A stretch of DNA of 64,000 nucleotides from Clostridiales bacterium (GCA_004553625.1 SFKX01000008.1:55037-119036); one strand, 5' to 3'; positions 32,069 through 41,939 are shown, counted from the stretch's first letter. The notes: a model not told the origin generated them from the letters alone. Translations and numbers: made by a program.

Positions 32069-33069
32069 GCTTTGTCCTCCTTACTGCGCTTGAGGAACAG
32101 ATTGAGCGCCGCGTTTATGAGCATGATGAAGAGGAAGAGCACAAGGCCGATGGAGAAGAGCGCCTGACGGTGCAGCCCGTCGGCATAGCCCATCTCGCCG
32201 GCTATCGCTGTGGTGAGGAACTTGACGCTGGTGAGCAGGCTCGGCATATTTGCAACGTTGCCCGCGACCATAAGTATGGCCATGGCCTCGCCTATGGCTC
32301 GTCCAACGCCAAGCACGACCGCAGCGGCGATGCCGCTCTTTGCCGCCGGAGCGGAGACTCGGAAATAGGTCTCGAGCTCCGTCGCGCCGAGGGCCAGGGA
32401 GGCCTCCTCATATTCGCGCGGCACGGCGTTTAGCGCCGTCTCTGAGACGGAGATGATGGAAGGCAGGATCATGATGGCCAGGACTACTATGGCGGCCAGC
32501 AGGCTGTCGCCCGCGGGCAGACCGAAGAACTCGCGTATGGCGGGCAGCAGCACCATCATGCCGACCAGGCCGTAGACGACACTGGGTATCCCCGCAAGCA
32601 GGTCCACGACCTCGCGTATGACGGCGGCGAGCTTCCGGTTTGCGACTTTGGAGAGGAACACGGCCATTAAGAAACCTATCGGCACGCCTATTACAATGGC
32701 CCCCGCCGTACCGTAGACGCTCGTGAGGATCATGGGCAGGATGCCGTAGGCCGGGTTTCCGCTCTTGTTTGCCGGGTCCCAGTTCGTGCCGCCGAGGAAC
32801 TCAAAGAGCCCCACCTCGCGTATCGCCGGGATCCCGGAGACGATGAGATAGATCGAGATCACAAGGACAAAGGCGACGGCTACCAGTCCGCAGATGAGAA
32901 AGGTCGCCTTCATGACGAACTCCATCACATCTTTCGCGCCGCTTTTTCCCTCTATGCGCTCTGCGGCCTTGGCGCGATCGGGCGCGGCGGCGGCTTTATC
33001 CGCCTTTCCCCTTCGGGACGCCGTTTTCACTTTGCCGCTTCCTCCCTTCGGTGTAACGACTTCATTCAA
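32065..33069 (-). CDS. pstC: Phosphate ABC transporter permease PstC
   Basis: 334-residue permease. A basic, Ala/Lys-rich cytosolic extension of about 48 residues (SGKVKTASRRGKADKAAAAP) precedes six membrane helices; the loop EYEEASLALGATELETYFRVSAPAAKSGI and GRAIGEAMAILMVAGN mark PstC. TTG start (33067-33069) with AGAGGT 9 nt upstream. The extension is unusual in length and could be partly untranslated if a later start is used. Two strong hairpins lie in the gap to pstS. Confidence 0.95.
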   Translation of the reverse strand: MNEVVTPKGGSGKVKTASRRGKADKAAAAPDRAKAAERIEGKSGAKDVMEFVMKATFLICGLVAVAFVLVISIYLIVSGIPAIREVGLFEFLGGTNWDPANKSGNPAYGILPMILTSVYGTAGAIVIGVPIGFLMAVFLSKVANRKLAAVIREVVDLLAGIPSVVYGLVGMMVLLPAIREFFGLPAGDSLLAAIVVLAIMILPSIISVSETALNAVPREYEEASLALGATELETYFRVSAPAAKSGIAAAVVLGVGRAIGEAMAILMVAGNVANMPSLLTSVKFLTTAIAGEMGYADGLHRQALFSIGLVLFLFIMLINAALNLFLKRSKEDKA

Positions 33070-33091
33070 TGCACTTACCTCTATTCCTTCC

Positions 33092-33147
33092 AGGGGTGGA
33101 TCTGACAGAGGTTCAGGCCCAGTTGAGCGCCTGTCAGATGCACCCCT
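33092..33147 (-). promoter_or_regulatory. Long intercistronic stem-loop between pstS and pstC
   Basis: 17-bp arms AGGGGTGGATCTGACAG / CTGTCAGATGCACCCCT with one mismatch and a 22-nt loop. On the minus-strand mRNA it follows the pstS hairpin and ends about 22 nt before the pstC start. Confidence 0.65.
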
Positions 33148-33162
33148 TATTACAGGGCAACA

Positions 33163-33184
33163 GGCCCCCAGTATTGTGGGGGCC
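33163..33184 (-). promoter_or_regulatory. Hairpin just after pstS
   Basis: Perfect 8-bp stem GGCCCCCA / TGGGGGCC with a 6-nt loop and no T-run on the minus strand. Likely a partial terminator or 3'-end stabiliser that raises PstS above PstC/A/B. Confidence 0.6.
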
Positions 33185-33210
33185 TTTGCCGTTCTTGGGG
33201 GGACCGGGTC

Positions 33211-34092
33211 TTAGGCGTTGGCGGAGACGGCGCCGGCGGCGGCGATGATCTCTGCGACCTCGGCGCTCATAGCGTAGTCGAGGAAGGCCTTGGCCTCGGC
33301 GGAGAGCTCAGTGCCCTCGACGGTGACGATAACGAAGGGGCGCTGGATGGGGAAGCTGCCGTCCGCAACGGTGGCCTCGCTGGGAGCCACACCGTCGACC
33401 GCTACGGCGGTGACGGTCTCGTTCACCGCAGAGAGGGAGGCGTAGCCTATGGCGTTCGGGTTGGAGGCGACATTGCCGATGACGTCGCCGGTGGTGCTGT
33501 ACTCGTTCAGGTAGGCGCACTTGTCCTCGATGCCGAGGATCTCCTCAAAGGCGCTGCGGGTGCCGGAGGCGGAGTCGCGGCCGAACACGGCGATCTCGGC
33601 GTCATTGCCGCCCAGCTCGGACCAGTTGGTGATCTCGCCGGTGAAGATCTTGGCTATCTGCTCGCTGGTCAGCTCGGTCACGGGGTTCTCGGGGTTCACG
33701 ACGACGGCTACGCCGTCCTTGGCGATGACGTTCGCAACAGCGCCTTCGCCCAGCTCGTCCTCGGAGAGCTCACGGCTGGAGAGGCCCAGGTCACAGCTGC
33801 CCGCCAGGACACCCTCGATGCCCGCGCTGGAGCCGGAACCGGTGTAGCTGATCTGCACGTCGGGGTTTATCTCGTTGAAACCCTCGGTCAGGGCGTTTAT
33901 CACGTCGCCCATGGAGGTGGAGCCGTTCACAACAACAGTGCCGGAAAGCTCGATGGGCTCGTTCGAGGGGGCCTCGCTCTGCGGGGCGTCGGATACGGGA
34001 GCGTCGGTGGGGTCGGAAGCGGGCTCGCCGCAGGCCGCCAGAAGGCCCAGGCAGAGAACGAGCGCCAGTGCTATGGCGAGAGTCTTTTTCAT
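33211..34092 (-). CDS. pstS: Phosphate-binding lipoprotein PstS
   Basis: 293-residue extracytoplasmic phosphate receptor. Signal peptide with lipobox LLAACG (Cys near 21), then a Ser/Pro/Ala/Asp linker and the PstS fold: VVVNGSTSMGDVINAL, SYTGSGSSAGIEGVLAGSCDLGLSSR, FTGEITNWSELGG and FGRDSASGTRSAF, which contain the phosphate-binding Ser, Arg and Asp. First gene of the seven-gene pst-pho operon; AAGGAG lies 9-10 nt upstream of the ATG. Confidence 0.97.
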   Translation of the reverse strand: MKKTLAIALALVLCLGLLAACGEPASDPTDAPVSDAPQSEAPSNEPIELSGTVVVNGSTSMGDVINALTEGFNEINPDVQISYTGSGSSAGIEGVLAGSCDLGLSSRELSEDELGEGAVANVIAKDGVAVVVNPENPVTELTSEQIAKIFTGEITNWSELGGNDAEIAVFGRDSASGTRSAFEEILGIEDKCAYLNEYSTTGDVIGNVASNPNAIGYASLSAVNETVTAVAVDGVAPSEATVADGSFPIQRPFVIVTVEGTELSAEAKAFLDYAMSAEVAEIIAAAGAVSANA

Positions 34093-34186
34093 CTTTTCAA
34101 ATTCTCCTTATATGTATTGTCGTGCGGGCTTTTCGCCCTGCATCATGGAGAATATTCGGCAGATGTAAAATGAAAAAGCCGCCGTT

Positions 34187-34203
34187 TGTTAAATCAGAGT
34201 AAA
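34187..34203 (-). promoter_or_regulatory. Candidate Pho box upstream of pstS
   Basis: Minus strand TTTACT-N5-TTAACA, two direct hexamers with the 11-bp phasing of Bacillus-type PhoP boxes, about 100 bp upstream of the pstS start. Further repeats in phase are weak. Confidence 0.4.
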
Positions 34204-34343
34204 GTCAAAAATTTAATTATCCTCTAATGCTCCCGCGTTATGCTGAAGTTTACTAGATGTGCGCGTTGACGCCGGGCGTCCCGGATGGTAAAATACAAGA
34301 TGTTGGATTAAGCTGCGTCGTGCGCTTTGCGAGGAGTTGGAGT

Positions 34344-36842
34344 ATGGAAAAGCGGAGCGGAGGCTCGTTCATGCAAAAGGTCGCGGCGGTGATCGTGGAC
34401 AGAAAGACCTTGTTCTTTCTGCTCTTTGCCGTCTTGGCCGTTTTTTGCGTTTTTTCCCGCAATTGGGTCAACGTGAATGACGATATCACGAGCTACCTCG
34501 CCAAAGACACGGAGACAAGGCGCGGCCTGGACATCATGGAGTCCGAATTCACCACCTTTGCCACGGCGAACGTCATGGTCTCCAGCATCACCTACGAGGC
34601 TGCGGAAAAGCTGCTGCCCCGGCTCGAGGCCGTGGACGGAGTCCACTCCGTGGAGTTCGACGCCACGGAGGACCACTATAAAAACGCATCCGCCCTCTTT
34701 GCCGTCACCTTCGACGGGGATACGACCTCCGCCGTCAGCGAAGCCGCCATGGACGAGATAAAGTCTCTCCTCTCCGGCTACGACTGCTACATAAGCTCCG
34801 AGGTGGGAAACCCGCTTGAGCAGACCATAAAGTCCGAGATGGTCGTCGTGCTCGGCATCGCCATCTTCATCATAGTGGCGGTGCTGCTCTTCACCTCCAA
34901 CACCTATATGGAAATACCGGTGCTGCTCATCACCTTTGGGGCGGCGGCGCTCCTCAACATGGGTACGAACTACTGGTTTGGGACTATCTCCTATGTCACA
35001 GACTCCATCGCCGTCGTCTTGCAGCTGGCGCTCGCCATAGACTACGCCATCATCCTCTGCCACCGCTATACGGAAGAGCGCGAGCACCTGGAGGCCAGGG
35101 ACGCGGCCGTCGCCGCCCTCTCCAAGGCTATACCCGAGATAAGTGCCTCCAGCCTCACGACGATCTCCGGCCTCGCCGCGCTGACGCTAATGCACTTCCG
35201 GCTCGGCTACGACATGGGCATCGTGCTCATAAAGGCCATAGTCATGAGCATGCTCTCGGTGTTCCTGCTCATGCCCGGGCTGCTGGTCCTCTTCTCCAAG
35301 GCCATAGACAAGACCCACCACAAGAGCTTTGTCCCCAAGATCACGCTCTGGGGCAAGCTGACCGTCAAAACGCGGTATATAATCCCGCCGCTCTTTCTGA
35401 TAGTCGCGGCGGCGGCTTTCGTATTTTCGAACCGCTGCCCCTATGTCTACGGTTACAGCACGCTCGATACGGTTAAGCAGAACGAGAGTAAAATAGCCGA
35501 CAAGATGGTCGCCTCCACCTTCGGAACGGACAACCTTGTCGCCATGCTCGTCCCCTCCGGCGACTACGAGAAAGAGGCGCGGCTCCTGAAAGCCATCGCC
35601 GCCCTGCCGGAGGTGGAAAGCTGCATGGGCCTGGCGAATATCGAGGCCATGGACGGCTATACCGTCACCTCCGCACTCAAGCCCCGCCAGTTCGCCGAGC
35701 TCACGGACCAGGATATCGAGGCCGCCCGCCTCCTCTACGCCGCCTACGCCGTCAACGAAAAGGACTACGGCCAGATCGTCTCCTCAATAGACGACTACGC
35801 CGTACCGCTCCTGGACATGATAACCTACCTCAAGCAGCAAAAGGACGAGGGCTACGTCTCGCTCGAGCGCGACATGAGCGAGATGCTGGACGAGATGTGC
35901 GCGGAGCTGGACTTCGGCCGCGCCCAGCTCGAGGGCGAAAACTGGTCGCGCTTCGTCATCTACCTGGACCTGCCCGAGGAGGCGGACGAGACCTTCGACT
36001 TCCTCGAGACCCTGCGCGCCCAGGCAAAGGTGTTCTATGACGATTGCGTCCTCGTAGGCGAGAGCGTCAACGCCCGTGACCTGCGCTCCTCCTTCTCGAC
36101 GGACAACCTGCTCATCAGCATTCTCTCCGCGCTCTTCGTCGTGGCGGTGCTGCTCTTCACTTTCAAGTCCGTCGGTCTGCCCATACTGCTCATAATCGTC
36201 ATCCAGAGCAGTATCTGGATAAATTTCTCCGTGCCTTACCTCACGAGCTCGAACCTGTTCTTCATCTCCTACCTCATCGTCAGCGCCATACAGATGGGCG
36301 CGAACATAGACTACGCCATCGTCATCTCGAGCCGCTACTTTGATCTCAAGAAATCCATGCCGATAAAGGAAGCCATGGTCGAAACTCTGAACCAGGCCTT
36401 CCCGACCATCATCACCTCCGGTGCGATGCTGGCCTCGGCGGGGCTCATAATCGGCCGGATGACCTCGGACAACACGATATCGTCCATAGGCACCTGTCTC
36501 GGACGCGGCACGATAATCTCCATCTTCCTCGTAATGGGCGTGCTGCCCCAGATATTGCTCTTGGGCGACCTGCTCATAGAAAAAACCGCCTTTGCCATAA
36601 AGGGACCGGAAATAACCCATGTCGAGGGCAGCACGATAAGATTGCATGGACGAGTCCGCGGCCAGATATCCGGATTTATCGACGCGGACGTGCGCGGCGT
36701 GTTCCAGGGCAGCCTGCACGCCATGGTCGAGTCCGGCACCATAGAGGTTGACGAAACAAGACCGGAACTGCCGCCCTCCGAGGAACTTGCCGGGGACGGC
36801 GACGAGAGCGAGACTGGGGAGGAAAAAGGCGATGATATTTAA
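34344..36842 (+). CDS. MMPL/RND family transporter
   Basis: 832-residue transporter with the RND layout: TM1 (about 12-32), a large extracellular loop, five helices, a second extracellular loop and six more helices. The helix motifs LAIDYAIILCHRYTEER and ANIDYAIVISSRYFD are the MMPL proton-relay helices of the two halves. MMPL proteins move lipids, surface glycolipids or peptides across the membrane. The start at ATG 34344 (GGAGT spacing 5-7) excludes 29 non-conserved codons. The stop overlaps the next gene by 11 nt, so the transporter and the GLUG-repeat protein are made together. Confidence 0.9.
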   Translation: MEKRSGGSFMQKVAAVIVDRKTLFFLLFAVLAVFCVFSRNWVNVNDDITSYLAKDTETRRGLDIMESEFTTFATANVMVSSITYEAAEKLLPRLEAVDGVHSVEFDATEDHYKNASALFAVTFDGDTTSAVSEAAMDEIKSLLSGYDCYISSEVGNPLEQTIKSEMVVVLGIAIFIIVAVLLFTSNTYMEIPVLLITFGAAALLNMGTNYWFGTISYVTDSIAVVLQLALAIDYAIILCHRYTEEREHLEARDAAVAALSKAIPEISASSLTTISGLAALTLMHFRLGYDMGIVLIKAIVMSMLSVFLLMPGLLVLFSKAIDKTHHKSFVPKITLWGKLTVKTRYIIPPLFLIVAAAAFVFSNRCPYVYGYSTLDTVKQNESKIADKMVASTFGTDNLVAMLVPSGDYEKEARLLKAIAALPEVESCMGLANIEAMDGYTVTSALKPRQFAELTDQDIEAARLLYAAYAVNEKDYGQIVSSIDDYAVPLLDMITYLKQQKDEGYVSLERDMSEMLDEMCAELDFGRAQLEGENWSRFVIYLDLPEEADETFDFLETLRAQAKVFYDDCVLVGESVNARDLRSSFSTDNLLISILSALFVVAVLLFTFKSVGLPILLIIVIQSSIWINFSVPYLTSSNLFFISYLIVSAIQMGANIDYAIVISSRYFDLKKSMPIKEAMVETLNQAFPTIITSGAMLASAGLIIGRMTSDNTISSIGTCLGRGTIISIFLVMGVLPQILLLGDLLIEKTAFAIKGPEITHVEGSTIRLHGRVRGQISGFIDADVRGVFQGSLHAMVESGTIEVDETRPELPPSEELAGDGDESETGEEKGDDI

Positions 36843-39800
36843 AAGGCTTGTCGCATTGATACTGTGCCTGCTGCTGGTGCTCGGGCTGCTGACCATCTCG
36901 ATCTCCGTGCTGGCGGACGACGCCCAGGAGCCGGCCGGCGTCAGCTACTACATAAACAGTCTGGAGGACCTGCTGGCGCTTGCGGAGGCCTGCGCCGTGG
37001 ACAGCTATTCCAAGGGCGTCACCGTCTACCTGCAGACGGACCTGGACCTCACCGGCTCCGGTTTCTCTTCGATACCGACCTTCGGCGGAGTGTTCGAGGG
37101 CGGGGGCCACACGATCTCCGGTCTCAGCCTGACGGCGAACCGCTCCCACACGGGCTTCTTCCGCTACATCCAGCCCGGGGCCGTGGTGCGCGAGCTGAAC
37201 CTCTCCGGCGAGGTCCGTCCCGGCGGCTCCGCGCAATATGCAGGCGGCCTTGCCGGCAACAACTCCGGCACCATATCCGACTGCTCCTTTACCGGCGATG
37301 TTGAGGCCCTCACCTCTACGGGCGGGCTCGTCGGCGCGAACGAGAAGGACGGCGTTATCGAAAACTGCCGCGTCTCCGGCACGGTGACCGGACAGCACTA
37401 TACCGGCGGCGTCGCCGGGCAGAACCTCGGCAGCATCGTTCGCTGCGTCAACTCCTCCTCTGTCAATACCACCGCCCAGGAGGTCGCGCCGGACGTCAGC
37501 GGGCTCAGCCTCACGGAGATAGACTCCACGACCGAGCTCATAAACGACTACACCGATACCGGCGGAATCGCGGGCTTCTCATCCGGCGTCGTCAGCGCCT
37601 GCATGAACACCGGCGCCGTAGGCTATGAACACATGGGCTACAACATCGGCGGCATAGTCGGCAGGCAGTCCGGTTATGTGGAAAGCTGCACCAACAGCGG
37701 CAGCATCCTGGGCCGCAAGGAGGTCGGCGGCATAGTCGGCCAGATGGAGCCCTATCTGACGCTTGACCTCTCTGCAGCTTCCGCGGAAAATCTCTCCGTC
37801 GAGCTCACCAAGCTGCATGACCTTTTGGACGCAGCCCTCCTGAACGCTGGGGACTCCTCCTCTGCCATCACGGGCCGGCTCAACACCGTCTCCGGCTACA
37901 TGGGCAGCGCCTCGGACGATCTCGCGTACATAGCGGGCGAGACGGTGGACTTTGTGGACAACACCGTAGCCTCCCTCAACGACATACTCAGCCGCATAGA
38001 CTACGTCTCGGACAGTGCGCCGTATATCCTCGGCGACGTGGAGACGGCCGGCAGTCACATCTCCGATGCCATGGGCTGGTTGGGTGAGGCCAACAAAGAC
38101 CTGAACATCATCGGTCAGATGCAGGGCGGCATATATGACGAGACGGACCACCGTCTCCTCACTGTCACCACCGGCACGGGAGGTTCCGCCCGCGCCAGCA
38201 CTTCGAACCCGCCCGCCGGCGGAGAGGTCACCGTGGAGCTCTTCCCGGACCCGGGCTATGTGATTGGCCGCATAGAGGTCGTGGACGCGGACGGCAGCGC
38301 CGTCAACTACATCTTCGACGACGTGTCTAAAACCGTCGTCTTTACCATGCCCACCCTCTCCGGCGACCCGGTGAACGCCAGGGCAAAAAGCACCGTCGTG
38401 CGCGTGGCTTTTGCCCCGGCGGAGGACTATTTCGCGCAGCTGCCGGACAGCGCTGTCTGCATAAACACGAGCGCAGGCGGCACGGTCTCTGCGGCGCCGG
38501 GCTCCGGCGGGGTATACGTCCTCTCCGTCGCGCCAAACGAAGGATATGAGCTGGCCTCGCTCTCCGTCACGGACGAGACCGGCGCACCCGTACAGCTCCA
38601 GCGCCTGGACGACCTGGGTACGCAGTTTGCCTTCACCCTCCCGGGTTCCGGCATGGCATATGTGGACGCCGTTTTCCAGCGCGGGAGCGACTGGGATTCC
38701 GTCTCCGGAGCGGCCGACACCATCGGCGCCGCAGGAGACCGGCTGGGCGGCGCCATGGATCAGGCTCAGGCGGATACGGACGTGCTCATGGAGGCGCTCA
38801 ACAAACTGCTCAACAGCCAGGACCCCGCCGACGTGCAGCCGGTACTTGACGCGCTGGACAGGCTCTCGGGTGACCTCGGCGCGGCAGGCGGTGCCGTGAC
38901 GGACGTGATAGGAGCGGCCAATTCCATCGCCAACATAACCGCGCCCTATGTGGCGGAGGCCGCGGTGAACCTGAATAAGCACCTCGGCTATGCAATGGAC
39001 AGCCTGCGCGCCGCTTCAAACAGCATCACCAACGCCGTTGCCGGCGTACGCGAGGTCCTCAACTACCTCAACGGCCTGCCGGACGTCCAGTTCCAGGGCC
39101 TGGGCAGCGAATACAGTCAGAGGGTCGATTCGCTCTGCGGCAACATGAAGAATATCTCCGACGCGCTCACCGCGCTGAACACCGAAGTCGGCAATTCCGC
39201 CACTGTCCTCGTCGGAGACCTGAGAAAGGTGAACGACCAGTTTTCCGTCGTCATGCTCATGCTGGTAGAGGCGATAAAGGCCGCCGCGTCCCCCAGTATA
39301 GGTGACGTTTTTACAGACGTCTCAGAGCAGGACGGCTCAGCCACGGACGGGAACGTCGCCCTCTGCGGCAACACAGGCCCCGTCTACGGCGACGTGAACG
39401 TCGGCGGCATCACGGGCGCAATGGCTATCGAGTTCGACTTTGACCCGGAGAGCGACCTCACCGGTTCAAGCACCATCTCTCGCGCCTTCAACAGCCGCTG
39501 CATACTTCGCAGCTGCGAGAATAACGGCAGAGTGCTCGCCAAGAACAACTGCGCAGGCGGAGTCGTCGGGCTCATGGACCTGGGCGTCACCCAGAACTGC
39601 CAGAACTACGGCTCCGTAGCCAGTGAGAGCGGCGATTATGTCGGCGGCATCGCGGGCAGCAGCGCCTCGACCATCCGCGACTGCTGGGCCATGTGCGGTC
39701 TCTCCGGCGACGATTGGATAGGCGGGATCGCAGGCCTTGCGATGAAGCTTTACGACTGCCGCAGCCTGGTCGAGATAGACGCCGGGGACGAGTGCATCGG

Positions 39801-40653
39801 CGGCATCGCCGGAGCCCTATCTGAGGGCGGCGAGGCCCTGGGCAACGTCTTTGTCAGCGAGACCCTGCACGGCATAGACGGCATCAGCTACACCGGCGGG
39901 GCAGAACGCGTACCCTTCGCCTCGCTCAAGGCTCTGGAGGATGTACCCGCGGAATTCCTGGACCTCAAGCTCGTATTCCAGGCGGACGGCAAGGTCATCA
40001 AGACCATACGCTTTGAATATGGAGACAGCATAGACCAGTCGGAGATCCCCGCCGTTCCGGAAAAAGAGGGATATACCGGCTCCTGGCCCGAGTTCGACCT
40101 CAGCAAGCTGACCTTCAGCCGGACCCTGGAGGCCGTGTACACCCCACTGGACACCTCCGTCGCCAGCGCCGAGGGCAGGGACGGCGGAGTCCAGGCCCTG
40201 GTTCTCGTGGAAGGCAGTTTCAAGCCCGGCGCAAGCGTGGAGGCAGACCTTCTCTCCAGCGGTGAGGTCCCCGAGGATGCGCCCGCCCTCTCAAGAGGCT
40301 CAAAGACTATTGAAGAACTGAGCGTCACCGTCACCGGGAGCGCGGACGAGGCCGCGGGTTACAGGGTCCGCTATCTCACCCCGGAAAAGGAACGCGCCAC
40401 CTCCACCATCTCGCTCTATGTCAGGGAGAACGGCGGTCCATGGCAGGAAAAGGAATACGATGTCCTCGGCAATTACCTCTGCTTTGACGTGAGCAGCGCA
40501 AACTTCGAACTGTTCTCCGTCGAGCGTCCGGCCGATATGACGAGGGTCATAATCATCGGCGCCGCGGTCGTCGTGCTTATAATGATAATAACAATAGGCA
40601 GCATCAGCAAAAGAAGGTCAAAACCGAAGAAAAAAGCCGCGGCTCAACAATGA
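36832..40653 (+). CDS. Large GLUG-repeat cell-surface protein with C-terminal membrane anchor
   Basis: 1273 residues. Signal peptide MIFKRLVALILCLLLVLGLL..ADD; then a GLUG-type block (about 110-300) with repeats such as GGLAGNNSGTISDCSFTGDV and GGIVGRQSGYVESCTNSGSI; a helical segment (about 310-435); two beta-rich 'P.pGY.i..ieV.D.dG' repeats (about 440-620); a second long helical segment (about 620-820); a second GLUG block (about 860-990); an InlB-B/Flg_new-like repeat (about 1040-1100); and one C-terminal membrane helix (about 1236-1256) followed by a Lys/Arg-rich tail. It should be anchored in the membrane and project outward. Function unknown; GLUG repeats occur in adhesins and IgA1 proteases. 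ATG 36832 with GGGGAGG 9-10 nt upstream. Confidence 0.85.
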   Translation: MIFKRLVALILCLLLVLGLLTISISVLADDAQEPAGVSYYINSLEDLLALAEACAVDSYSKGVTVYLQTDLDLTGSGFSSIPTFGGVFEGGGHTISGLSLTANRSHTGFFRYIQPGAVVRELNLSGEVRPGGSAQYAGGLAGNNSGTISDCSFTGDVEALTSTGGLVGANEKDGVIENCRVSGTVTGQHYTGGVAGQNLGSIVRCVNSSSVNTTAQEVAPDVSGLSLTEIDSTTELINDYTDTGGIAGFSSGVVSACMNTGAVGYEHMGYNIGGIVGRQSGYVESCTNSGSILGRKEVGGIVGQMEPYLTLDLSAASAENLSVELTKLHDLLDAALLNAGDSSSAITGRLNTVSGYMGSASDDLAYIAGETVDFVDNTVASLNDILSRIDYVSDSAPYILGDVETAGSHISDAMGWLGEANKDLNIIGQMQGGIYDETDHRLLTVTTGTGGSARASTSNPPAGGEVTVELFPDPGYVIGRIEVVDADGSAVNYIFDDVSKTVVFTMPTLSGDPVNARAKSTVVRVAFAPAEDYFAQLPDSAVCINTSAGGTVSAAPGSGGVYVLSVAPNEGYELASLSVTDETGAPVQLQRLDDLGTQFAFTLPGSGMAYVDAVFQRGSDWDSVSGAADTIGAAGDRLGGAMDQAQADTDVLMEALNKLLNSQDPADVQPVLDALDRLSGDLGAAGGAVTDVIGAANSIANITAPYVAEAAVNLNKHLGYAMDSLRAASNSITNAVAGVREVLNYLNGLPDVQFQGLGSEYSQRVDSLCGNMKNISDALTALNTEVGNSATVLVGDLRKVNDQFSVVMLMLVEAIKAAASPSIGDVFTDVSEQDGSATDGNVALCGNTGPVYGDVNVGGITGAMAIEFDFDPESDLTGSSTISRAFNSRCILRSCENNGRVLAKNNCAGGVVGLMDLGVTQNCQNYGSVASESGDYVGGIAGSSASTIRDCWAMCGLSGDDWIGGIAGLAMKLYDCRSLVEIDAGDECIGGIAGALSEGGEALGNVFVSETLHGIDGISYTGGAERVPFASLKALEDVPAEFLDLKLVFQADGKVIKTIRFEYGDSIDQSEIPAVPEKEGYTGSWPEFDLSKLTFSRTLEAVYTPLDTSVASAEGRDGGVQALVLVEGSFKPGASVEADLLSSGEVPEDAPALSRGSKTIEELSVTVTGSADEAAGYRVRYLTPEKERATSTISLYVRENGGPWQEKEYDVLGNYLCFDVSSANFELFSVERPADMTRVIIIGAAVVVLIMIITIGSISKRRSKPKKKAAAQQ

Positions 40654-40657
40654 ATTG

Positions 40658-40709
40658 CGCCCCATTTGTTAGACGGCATGGTTTGCCGGGTAACAAATGG
40701 GGCGGCTTT
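40658..40709 (+). terminator. Terminator after the GLUG-repeat gene
   Basis: Perfect 14-bp arms CGCCCCATTTGTTA / TAACAAATGGGGCG with a 19-nt loop, followed by GCTTTATT. It lies 4 nt after the stop. It also stands at the left edge of the catabolic island. Confidence 0.65.
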
Positions 40710-40742
40710 ATTGTGTAAGATGGATCGCTGAAAAGTCTGCGG

Positions 40743-41930
40743 TTATTGATCTCTCTTAGTCCAGTCTGCCACAGTTTTCCCATCCTGCATGATGAAAGTC
40801 ACTCTCTCCAGCGCGGATATTTCCTCAAGCGGATTGCCTCGAACAGCAATCATATCGGCACATTTCCCAGGCAGTAGCGAACCGGTCTGTTCCGCTGTTC
40901 CTGCAAGTACCGCTCCGTTTATGGTCACGCTCTTGACGGCGTCCCTCCCCGAGGCGCCAAGCTCTCGGATATACTTTGCCTCCCTTGCCAGACCACAGTG
41001 CATGGCATCCGTTCCCACGGCGAAGAACAGGCCGCTGTTTATTATGCCGGACATATTCGCCTCAACCCGCTTCCTAATGAGTTTGCCGGCTTTGCGGCGC
41101 TCATCGGGCAGGTTGCGGTCCCGCAGCTCGTCCATAAACACGCCAGGGGTCAGGCAGAGCTTTACGTTTCGCCTGAGCAGCAGTTCAATGTCCTTGTCGG
41201 TGACACCATAGCCGTGCTCGATCACTGCTACGCCCTCATTGACACAAATACTCAACCCCCGTCCGCCGATACAGTGCGCCGCTGTATATATGTCTTCCTC
41301 GAGCCCCCTCTGTACTGCCGCGCGGACCATCTCCGGCTCAAGGAAGCATGGTATATCCTTAAATTCTCCGGGCGGAAGCATTGTCCCGGTCATAAAAAGC
41401 TTCAGAAAATCCACACCCTGAAGCAGGTTCCTGCCCACGGCCTCTGAAAACTCCGCAGGCGTACTCAGCCCGCTTGCCACCAGGCCCGGCGCAGTTTTAG
41501 CCTTCATCCCCACGCCGCAGACTGTGGCCTTCGGCCCACGTATTTCGCCCGAGGCTGTGAGCGCCCGTACCGCCACGTCAACATACATCCTGTCCCCCAG
41601 ATACCTCGAGGACGTCACACCCGAGAGCAGATCGTCTGCAGCCGTGGTCTTTGCAATTTCCAGCTGTACGTCAAACTCTGCCGAGAGGTCTCTAGCTGCC
41701 TGGGGATGCCGGAAGTCCATGACCATATGATTATGTGCGTCCACCAGGCCCGGCATAAGAGTGCAGGAGCCCAGGTCGGTCACCTCTTCATCCGGAGGAC
41801 TCATAATTTTGAGCTCTTCCAAGCTCCCACAGCGCTTTATCCTTTCGCCTTCCACTTCTACGAACGATGGACCCGCGTCTCTCAGTTCATCGCCCAGGAG
41901 CACATGCTCCGCTTTATAAAACCTAGCCAT
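40743..41930 (-). CDS. Amidohydrolase (imidazolonepropionase-like subgroup)
   Basis: 395-residue metal-dependent hydrolase. Metal-site motifs in order: DAHNH (His66, His68), KLFMTG (candidate carboxylated Lys), TAAHCIGG, VIEHGYG, and VGTDAMHCG (catalytic Asp). Flanking beta-sandwich pieces are present at both ends (VEVEGERIKRCG, GSLLPGKCADMIAVRGNP). Members cleave amide, lactone or cyclic ureide bonds. As the last gene of the island operon it could hydrolyse a lactone or amide form of the imported acid (inference). The stop is about 35 nt right of the island-edge terminator. Confidence 0.88.
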   Translation of the reverse strand: MARFYKAEHVLLGDELRDAGPSFVEVEGERIKRCGSLEELKIMSPPDEEVTDLGSCTLMPGLVDAHNHMVMDFRHPQAARDLSAEFDVQLEIAKTTAADDLLSGVTSSRYLGDRMYVDVAVRALTASGEIRGPKATVCGVGMKAKTAPGLVASGLSTPAEFSEAVGRNLLQGVDFLKLFMTGTMLPPGEFKDIPCFLEPEMVRAAVQRGLEEDIYTAAHCIGGRGLSICVNEGVAVIEHGYGVTDKDIELLLRRNVKLCLTPGVFMDELRDRNLPDERRKAGKLIRKRVEANMSGIINSGLFFAVGTDAMHCGLAREAKYIRELGASGRDAVKSVTINGAVLAGTAEQTGSLLPGKCADMIAVRGNPLEEISALERVTFIMQDGKTVADWTKRDQ

Positions 41931-41939
41931 ACCGCAGCC

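Noticed and set aside
40654..40742. Search for a copy of the tRNA-Ser 3' end as an attachment repeat at the left island edge
   Set aside because: No match to the tRNA 3' sequence was found there, and no integrase gene exists in the block.
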